A program made the translations under genes and the position numbers. Source: Nilaparvata lugens (Eukaryota; Arthropoda; Insecta; Hemiptera; Delphacidae). Taken from it: a DNA stretch of 64,000 nucleotides. The DNA is taken from the NCBI RefSeq assembly GCF_014356525.2, contig NC_052510.1, positions 12,944,778-13,008,777 on the forward strand. Reading direction: 5' to 3'. Shown one piece after another: positions 57,476-64,000 of this stretch (positions within the stretch are counted from its first letter, which is position 1; every line of letters begins with the position of its first letter). The notes below the pieces were generated by a model. That model saw only the letters and a list, made by a program, of their open reading frames with translations, was not told the origin of the DNA and made no database searches.

Positions 57476-60400
57476 CTGTAACATTAAGTTATTGAATCCT
57501 ATAAGACAACATAATTCTGTAAAATAAATATTCAAATAGTTGAAACACAAGTGGGTTCTACAACATTTTTATTAGCAGGCTTTCAAGAATATAGGCTAAG
57601 GCTGGCCAATAATGGTAGAACATGTATGATACTCAGTCGTCATACATTGTTGTTTTATCACAGCGAAACGCTACTAGCATATTTATTGAGGTTAGGTTTT
57701 TGTAACTCAGATTCCTATTGTTTATTTTTTCTTCGCTGCTCTGTTTGACATAAAATTATTTTTTCTATATCACACTCGTAATTTGTACGGTAATTTTCCG
57801 GTGGTTTATTAATTTATCATTAATATTGGGGGACCGAGCTTTGCTCTGGAGTGTGAAAGCATAGAAAATTTGTAACGAGAGATTGAATTTATAGGTTATA
57901 TTTATTTATTCATTTACTCAGTCGTAAAATTATTTTTACAGTTATATGAGGAGGCACAACAGGCTTATGCCCAAAACTGTCCCTTTTCAAATTTATACTA
58001 CAGTACAAATCAAAATCTAGGTTAAGCTACTATCACTCATTAAATCATCAATTTATTCACACTTCAAAAAACAAACACATCATCAATAACAAATAGATAT
58101 ACTATGAATTCGATTTAGAATGATATAACATGTTTGCTATAATATTTGTTAATATACTATGTACTATTCTACACTAACAGCATGTAGTTACTATTTTGGA
58201 CTTTCTGAAGTAAACATGTTTTCTAAAAGAAGAGAAATAAACGGAAATAAGTTTTTCTTGCTGAATTTTTTTCTCGTGAGATCAGCTGAATGATCCCAAA
58301 CATGCACTCGTTCACTCACTTCCATTACGGAATCGACAGACGACAAAGTTTCCAGCTGTTTTTCCAAGGACGTATTTATCCTTTCAATGTCCTTCAGCGA
58401 GTTGTCCCAGGGTTGAGACCTAGTGCAATCGAATTTTTATATCATAAATCTACTATGCTCCAAATTTCGTGAAAATGGTTAGAGCCGTTTTCGAGATCCG
58501 GTCACATACATAATATAAACATGAAAACATATAAATAGAAATTGCTCGTTTAATAGTGTAGGATTGGTTGTTCATTTTATATTAGAAGCCTCTTGCTGAT
58601 GATGAACATGTGTATGTGCATGATAAACACGTCATGCATGTTCTCCCATTATTGGCCAGCCTTAAGTACACATGAGATACAATTTTATTCTGAAGGCTTC
58701 ATCGATGTTGATTAAAAAATAAGACTATTGTGGAATTAAAAAACTTGAGCACGATACATCAGGGTCAATACTATCCTTGCAAGTAGATCTCAGTTCAAAT
58801 AAAAAGTATTGATTGTTTTGCTAAATAAATAAGCAAATTGGATGGATATTGATAGAAATGGTTTTTTATTACAACCAAGAAACACACTAACGGCAAGTCG
58901 AAAACATGAGAACAGTTGCGATACATATTTTCGTCAAAGGGGGTCCTCTGGATATCAGTGCTATAAGTAACTTATTAGCTCGCCCCCTGTGGGTTGGGGG
59001 AGCTTTGAGTCGAACATCTTACTCAAGAATGTATGAAAACAAGAATTCACCCACAGTATCACTACTTGTCGTAGGAGGCGACTAAAAGGGACCCCAAGGC
59101 AACTCCAGAAGTTGCCTTGCCCTCAAACCAACGGGATCTTCCCCATCAGGGCAGTTTCGGAGGGGCAAAAATAAAACCCCAAGAGACCAGAGATGGGTGA
59201 AACCCCAGGAACAAATGTAGGTCAAGAGGTTGAGTCAAGGGTGGACAGGCACCCCAGAGGCAACTTGACCACCCTCTTCTTCAGCGGAAGGACCTTCAAA
59301 GAAGCCAGGAGTGGAACTCACGTAGGTCACAAGTTTGTGGGTGGAGAGGCCAAAACTCACCACTGATCAAAGAAGGGCGGCCATCCAGGCAAAACTTCTT
59401 GGGAGAGGTGAGGCTTTTGACCCTGCGAAGTTTCGGAGGGGCAAAAAGAAAAAAAACAGAGAGACCAGAGATGGGTGAAACTCTAGGCACATATGTGGGT
59501 CAAGAGGCTGAGACAAGGGTGGGCAGGAGCTCTACAGGCAACTTGGCCATCCCCTTCCACAGCGGAAGGACCTTCAAAGAAAACCAGGAGTGGAACTCAC
59601 GTAGGTCACGAGAACTAATCAGTCTGAAGAGACTACCAAGCATATCACTCTGGATTGCGACAAGCAACCAGGTGATGAATGGGATGTTAGCATAAGGAAA
59701 AACTCCTGGTTCTTGTAAAGGACACATGTGTATTGGTTTGCCCAACTTACATACTACTTGGGAACACAATAAGCTTCGGTTGACGTGTGGGGTTCTTTGA
59801 ACCTTTGGATCCTTGAATCCGTCCCTTTGAAAATAATAATAACTTATTAGCTCAGTGGACAACATTTTAACTACCATCTGCTTACATTCTCGCATGTAAG
59901 TGAATGGTAAATTCACTGCAAATTAATTATTTGAAAATATATCAGGTAGTATATTTCTTTTTATATTGAAAAACTTTTCTATGTTCTTAGGAAATATTCT
60001 AATACTATACCTGATCGGAACTCCAGCATGTTTCCTCATTGACATCAAACATAAATCTTGATCCATACATTTTTAATGCACGGTTCTGTACAGAACTAAC
60101 TCTGAAATATATAAAAAAGAGTGATATGCATATAACAATGGTAAACGTATTCTAATTGAATGTGACTGAAGCGAACAGTTTGCTTAGATAAGTGTCAAAT
60201 CAGCTTACATTTGCACTCTTTAAAAAAATCATTTTCTGGTGAATAATATTTGTAAAATAAATGCTAATATTATAGGTAGGTTTACGTTAATGGCAGTGAA
60301 GAAAGTTAGAAGAACAGCGTTGCGATTCTTTGTCTTGCCAGTGTCTTCTATAGGATAGCTGATACCTTAACTAAAAATTATTGTTTAAAATAATCAATAA

Positions 60401-61213
60401 TATTTTATTCGTCTAGAAGATTATTCTTTAATTATTAGTAATTAAATTTTTATAATAGTGATTAAATTTGTATATTGTTGAAAAACGATCTGGCAACGTT
60501 GCGGAACCAGAAAGGATAGTGCTATCCGTTTTGTCGAATGTTAGACAAGGTTAGCAACACCCTCATAATTACTCAAATACTGTCATTATAACGTAGACTT
60601 TACTTTTGTCAATGTAAATTTGCTAATGGAAATTACCCATCTTATTAGGCTAGTCATTTACAATAAATTATTAGTAAGAGGAGACATAAAATTCTGCATT
60701 AAAAAACCAGTTTATCCAAATAATACTAGGAAATATGAAAAGTTATTCAAAACTGTAAATAATTATTGAAATTATATTCAAATAAGCTATCTACTCAATT
60801 TTAAATCTGACCACAAAAGATATAACAAACATGGCGTCCTACTATCACGCAAGCAGTGGTAGAAAGTGAAACTACGATCCTATAAATGAGTTCTTATAAG
60901 GTTATGTTGTAATTGTCATTGTTTGAATTAATAATATTATTATTCACACTTGTTTAATGCATTAAATAACAGTAAAAACGTTTTTTATTAAACTGGTTTC
61001 AACTTGATTTGGATTGGTTATATCGTAGTTCGATGGATAATATTTTATCAGTGTATAAGTCATGGTAACCAGAACTATTTTATTGGGCTATGCAGGACGT
61101 TCCAGTAAGTAGAAAACTCAATGGTATTCAGCTGAATTATGAATTTACATATTAAATTATGACAATCTTTCTGATAAACAATCAGCTACATACCTGCACT
61201 TGAAGTTTTCCAT
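57188..61213 (-). CDS. NR2C2AP: Nuclear receptor 2C2-associated protein homologue, three exons
   Basis: This encodes a small protein with a galactose-binding (F5/8-type) fold. The vertebrate orthologue (TRA16) binds the orphan receptor TR4/NR2C2 and represses its transactivation; the role in insects is not established. Three minus-strand exons join in phase to 132 codons (human about 139). Exon 1 gives MENFKCR. Exon 2 gives VSSVQNRALKMYG...MFDVNEETCWSSDQ. Exon 3 gives GSPQWVELQ, FSIQFQGGFAGK, FYPDDVNTLQHFSLQ and STDFFGRIVIYKLVVNE. These match the family's VSSVLNRN, FDQDEETCWNSDQG, IQFQGGF, FYPEDNNSLQ and DFFGRVVIYHL blocks. The gene is convergent with PPME1, with about 1.8 kb between the stops. 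Intron 2 holds a Helitron-like insertion and a LINE-like tandem repeat; intron 1 holds a Tc1-like MITE. A minus-strand AATAAA lies about 110 bp past the stop. Confidence 0.92.
57822..58563 (-). mobile_element. Helitron-like family 2, copy in NR2C2AP intron 2
   Basis: Same ends as the 12871 element, inverted: GGGGGACCGAGCTTTGCTC at left and TAATAGTGTAGGAT at right. Includes CGGTCACATAC, the CTCGTTTAATAG terminus and the shared 60-codon frame at 58290-58472. Confidence 0.75.
58980..59840. mobile_element. Probable non-LTR retrotransposon 5' region with internal tandem repeat
   Basis: TACTTGTCGTAGGAGGCGACTAAAAGGGAC is similar to a motif common in insect LINE leaders. A unit of about 277 bp is repeated: GAGACCAGAGATGGGTGAAA at 59184 and 59461, AGCGGAAGGACCTTCAAAGA at 59284 and 59561, AGGAGTGGAACTCACGTAGG at 59309 and 59586. 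Lies in NR2C2AP intron 2. Frames at 59296-59916 are by-products. Confidence 0.5.
60011..60101 (-). CDS. NR2C2AP: NR2C2AP exon 2
   Basis: Acceptor atatttcag, donor CAG|gtatag. One base plus 30 codons: VSSVQNRALKMYGSR, then FMFDVNEETCWSSDQ, closely matching the family block around FD..EETCW.SDQ. Confidence 0.92.
60273..60606. mobile_element. Tc1-like MITE copy in NR2C2AP intron 1
   Basis: Ends TAGGTAGGTTTACGTTAATG and ATTATAACGTAGACTTTAC are diverged versions of the 37220 element termini. The interior shares CGATCTGGCAACGTTGCG and GCTATCC...GTCGAATGTTAGACAAGG with that element in opposite orientation. Internally shortened. Confidence 0.65.
61194..61213 (-). CDS. NR2C2AP: NR2C2AP exon 1
   Basis: Six codons (MENFKC) plus AG of a split Arg codon, then donor gtatgt. 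The start is supported by phase agreement with exon 2 and by the similarly short N-terminus of orthologues. Confidence 0.75.
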
Positions 61214-61520
61214 GATTTAATCCTTCAAATACACCGGCCACTCAACTTGATTAAATTTGATACACAACAACTTCACTTTTGATCGATTGATTAGCATAAA
61301 GATATTGATAAGTGATATGACAATAACATTTCGATTTAATAATAATTATCTTGACTTTGGTTATACTTATTCAAAAGAAGTATTACTTGATTGTTTTTTC
61401 CTTTTTGGTATCGCCACAAGACTTTTTGGTTATGGTTTCTAAACTTTCCCAGATAACAAATTGGTGATTCACACTCATCCCGTTTTCATTTCTCTATGGA
61501 GTCTATGCCAGTATGTTGCA

Positions 61521-62408
61521 ACGTTAGTAGACAGAAGGTTGATCACTCACAGGTGTAAGATTCGAAGTGGAGGGGGGAACGCCAGCGTGACGTCACGTGT
61601 AGTAAAAATGTGAATGTGATGGAGTAACCAGTAACCACACTGAGCATACAGTTTATTCACTGTATCTTCAAATAAATCGTCGTTTATTGCCCTCAAGATT
61701 GACCTAGAACTTGAAAATGTTCCATACTTATAGCGAATGAATCACCGATTCTAATGATGTTGTTAAATATTCCAAGTTCGTTCAACTTGTATGAATAAAA
61801 TGAAGTTGAAAGTTTTTCAAGAATCTAAAAACGTGACACGAAAAAGTTAATAAGCTGGAAAAGCGTTAGTAGACAACGTTATACTATTATAATTTCAGAT
61901 TAACGCATGAAAAATATTAAAAAATTAATGCATTGCAATAAACCGATAAACCGATCCCGATAAATCCGATAAATTTCGTTCATATAAATAATGAACTGAA
62001 CACATGCTGGTATTGAGCACATAATCTACGAGAATCAAAATATCTCATCCCCGAAATTCACAAGCTGATGTATAGCCAAACTACAAAATATAAACACGAC
62101 CTAGAAGATGAAGAAGCCTTGAGGGTTTGAAAAGGAAAGTTAGGAGGTGGGGTTTTTGCTTTTATATGGAAAAATGCTTGTATTATTTAAATGTTTTGAT
62201 AATTATTGTAAGGCAGAAACAGAAAGCTTGCATGTCAGAAAATGTTTGTGTTATATAATTTGACTATACATCACCGTATGATTTTCAAGAATGCGATATT
62301 TTGCCTACTCTGTACTACAGCCTACGTCACGGCTGCAGTTCCCCCACTCCAATTGCATTTCAACTAAAATACTATAGATGAGTGACCAACCTTCTGTCTA
62401 CTAACTTT
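61521..62408. mobile_element. DNA element with long inverted ends between NR2C2AP and FASTKD
   Basis: ACGTTAGTAGACAGAAGGTT is matched by AACCTTCTGTCTACTAACTT at 62389. Similarity continues inward (GTGGAGGGGGGAACGCCAGC near 61570 against the complement of GGCTGCAGTTCCCCCACTCC), so the arms are about 130 bp or more. A CRE-like GTGACGTCAC lies at 61590 in the left arm. No transposase frame. Confidence 0.7.
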
Positions 62409-63021
62409 GAGTATGTTGGGCACTCTTTTTGTCATCCTGTCAGGAAAATAGTGAAGTCGACATGATTGTGACCTCAAATTTATTAGGAATTAATCTGCGC
62501 ATGCTCAGTTTTAAATGCAGGAGTGCCACGCATAACTCTCAACTAAATTAGTATAAACATTTTTATAAATGTCTGACCTTTTTTAAAAAATACCTTTTGA
62601 AATTTGTTTTTTTTTTTTGTAAATTATCCAAGTTCTTATTCCCGATTTTTTCAAAAATCACTTTTCATTAAAACAATAAGCCCCTCCAATTTAGAATTAG
62701 CGGCAAATTTAAACTCCAGAGAAACTTGGTTTATCACTAAAGCAAGCAACAGCAGGCGGGGGAAAATTCACACACAATCCACAGATGTCTGAATGTTGAA
62801 ACGCACATCGCACACAGACATACAATGATAATAATTATGCCTGCTCACGTCTGCATTCAGACGTTTGATTTTTTCTCTGTCTGTCTGCTGTTGTGTGCGG
62901 GGAGCTCAACTTATCTTATCAGCTTATCAGCGTGTCTAATAATCGCTTCTAATTCACTAACCTGTCGCAGTTATTATGTGATTGAAATTTTTATCTTCAA
63001 ATTATATGTTTTTTCAGGTGA

Positions 63022-63099
63022 ATGCCCTTTACAAGAATAATGAAAACAGTACTGCAATCAAATGAAATATGGCACTCCGACAATTTTATACTGGGATAA
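63022..63099 (+). other. Upstream ORF overlapping the FASTKD start
   Basis: Two ATGs (63022 and 63040) share a frame that ends in TAA after overlapping the main start codon out of frame. If the mature leader begins at the acceptor at 63017, scanning ribosomes meet these ATGs first. Confidence 0.45.
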
Positions 63100-64000
63100 G
63101 ACGTCTCAAGGATAATCACAAACTGTTCAATACATATGGAAGAAAGATAGTACAGTGCTATTCATTCGACAGTCGACATGTCAGGTTCAAAGATACATTC
63201 AACTATAAAATTCTACAGTTTTTCGAAAGTAGTACAAATTACAAAACTCATGTTCTTTCCGGTAACGTCCAGCAGACTTTGAACGACGAACTCCTCAGGA
63301 AAATTTTAGACAATGAAACTGAATTAAATCAGTTGTCCCTATCAGAGCTCCTTGATGGAATTGTTATGGCAAGTAGTAGGTATAATTATGAAGTCGACCT
63401 AGATCTAGTGAGAAAATTTGATGATGAATGCTTCAGAAGATTGAAAGTTGGACTGAGTTTGGAAGACACTTTGAAAGTTTTGGATGCATTGATGAGGCTA
63501 TCGAATGAGATTCCTCAAATGAGAGCGTTTTATCTATGTCTACAATTATTCAATGAAAAATTGGAGAGTGGTGAAAATATAGACATCCAGAATTTTGTGC
63601 AAGTATTGTTCTTTGTTAGTTTAATCAGGGATGAACAGCCTGTAAGACAATTTTTCTCGATTGCAATGAAAAAATTGTACAGACATTCCGACCTTTTATA
63701 TAAATTAAACCCGTTTGAATTGGCAATATTTTGTAACTCTGTTTATAAAACTGGTACAAAGTTGAGGAATGAGTTATTACTTAAAAAACTTGTAAATTGT
63801 ATCAACAAAAACTTGGATTATCTGTTTTCACAGCCCTACCTGTTCACAAGTGTAATCAAACCTCTTCAACATGCAAATTACAATCATTATAAGTTCCTAG
63901 ACAGATTGTCCAACCTGTTACTTGATAATAAGTTGCGTATGGATGATAAGGACCTGATTGCCAGTGTCTATCTATTAAAGCTGTATGCGAACGCTCTGTA
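63069..64000 (+). CDS. FAST kinase domain (FASTKD) family protein, 5' part
   Basis: An uninterrupted frame of 310 codons from ATG to the window edge, so the gene is incomplete. The N-terminus MALRQFYTGIRRLKDNHKLF is rich in Arg/Lys and lacks acidic residues early, as in mitochondrial presequences. The rest is helical and Leu-rich with repeated segments of the form LSLSELLDGIVMASS, LSLEDTLKVLDALMRL, LNPFELAIFCNSVYKTG and VIKPLQHANYNHYKFLD. Serial helical repeats with such ELA/VLNAL patterns precede the FAST and RAP domains in FASTKD proteins, which act in mitochondrial mRNA processing, stability or translation. The diagnostic FAST_1/FAST_2/RAP domains would lie beyond the window, so the subfamily cannot be assigned. 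An acceptor (tgttttttcag) at 63017 suggests a non-coding first exon upstream. Pentatricopeptide-like or other mitochondrial helical-repeat proteins are alternatives. Confidence 0.6.
   Translation, partial: MALRQFYTGIRRLKDNHKLFNTYGRKIVQCYSFDSRHVRFKDTFNYKILQFFESSTNYKTHVLSGNVQQTLNDELLRKILDNETELNQLSLSELLDGIVMASSRYNYEVDLDLVRKFDDECFRRLKVGLSLEDTLKVLDALMRLSNEIPQMRAFYLCLQLFNEKLESGENIDIQNFVQVLFFVSLIRDEQPVRQFFSIAMKKLYRHSDLLYKLNPFELAIFCNSVYKTGTKLRNELLLKKLVNCINKNLDYLFSQPYLFTSVIKPLQHANYNHYKFLDRLSNLLLDNKLRMDDKDLIASVYLLKLYANAL

Noticed and set aside
59500..59916. 138-codon minus frame
   Set aside because: Covers the tandem repeat of the LINE-like leader and part of NR2C2AP intron 2; no family resemblance.
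1..64000. CRISPR array, prokaryotic operons or prophage
   Set aside because: Direct repeats here are tandem minisatellites and transposons; genes have introns, so the window is eukaryotic nuclear DNA.

Overview
This is a eukaryotic, AT-rich, transposon-dense window with widely spaced, intron-split genes. GT-AG introns, invertebrate-type orthologues and recurrent motifs such as taggcctac point to an insect. I lean towards a hemipteran (planthopper-like) genome, but that lean rests on general impression and not on a search.

Three genes can be supported, all in the right-hand third. (1) PPME1, protein phosphatase methylesterase 1, lies on + from 40839 to 55349 in nine exons that join in frame to about 412 codons, with the Ser/Asp/His triad visible. 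(2) NR2C2AP, nuclear receptor 2C2-associated protein, lies on - from 61213 down to 57188 in three exons (132 codons), convergent with PPME1. (3) A FAST-kinase-domain-family (FASTKD) mitochondrial RNA protein starts at 63069 on + and runs off the window. A fourth, tentative gene is represented only by a possible first exon on - at 34387..34435, a signal-peptide-like start with a strong donor behind a GC-rich leader. Its other exons were not found.

Positions 1-40,000 are otherwise gene-poor. They hold four multi-kb polypyrimidine domains (about 5.4-7.3, 17.7-20.0, 28.0-29.2 and 34.4-36.7 kb), which create many spurious Ser/Leu/Phe-rich reading frames. They also hold a 1.6 kb head-to-tail duplication (8011-11204), several long palindromes and foldbacks, short tandem arrays and a decayed LINE reverse-transcriptase tail (22.4-22.8 kb).

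Mobile elements are numerous and partly classifiable from their ends. There are two short canonical Helitrons (1796 and 40011) and three copies of a second TC-starting, Helitron-like family (12871, 48022, 57822). A hAT-type element in PPME1 intron 3 has 8-bp target duplications and is itself split by a 1.3 kb foldback. There are Tc1/mariner-like and PIF/Harbinger-like MITEs, a piggyBac/hAT-like relic in PPME1 intron 8, and a foldback family ending in AGTAGCCC. At least two loci of that foldback family carry a CTGAAGA...GAAA core resembling the hammerhead motif of Penelope-like elements.

The three genes do not form an obvious pathway: PP2A demethylation, a nuclear-receptor-associated galactose-binding-fold protein, and mitochondrial RNA processing. 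The most distinctive gene-level observation is a decayed duplicate of PPME1 exon 1 and its donor inside intron 1, which would create a stop codon if spliced.
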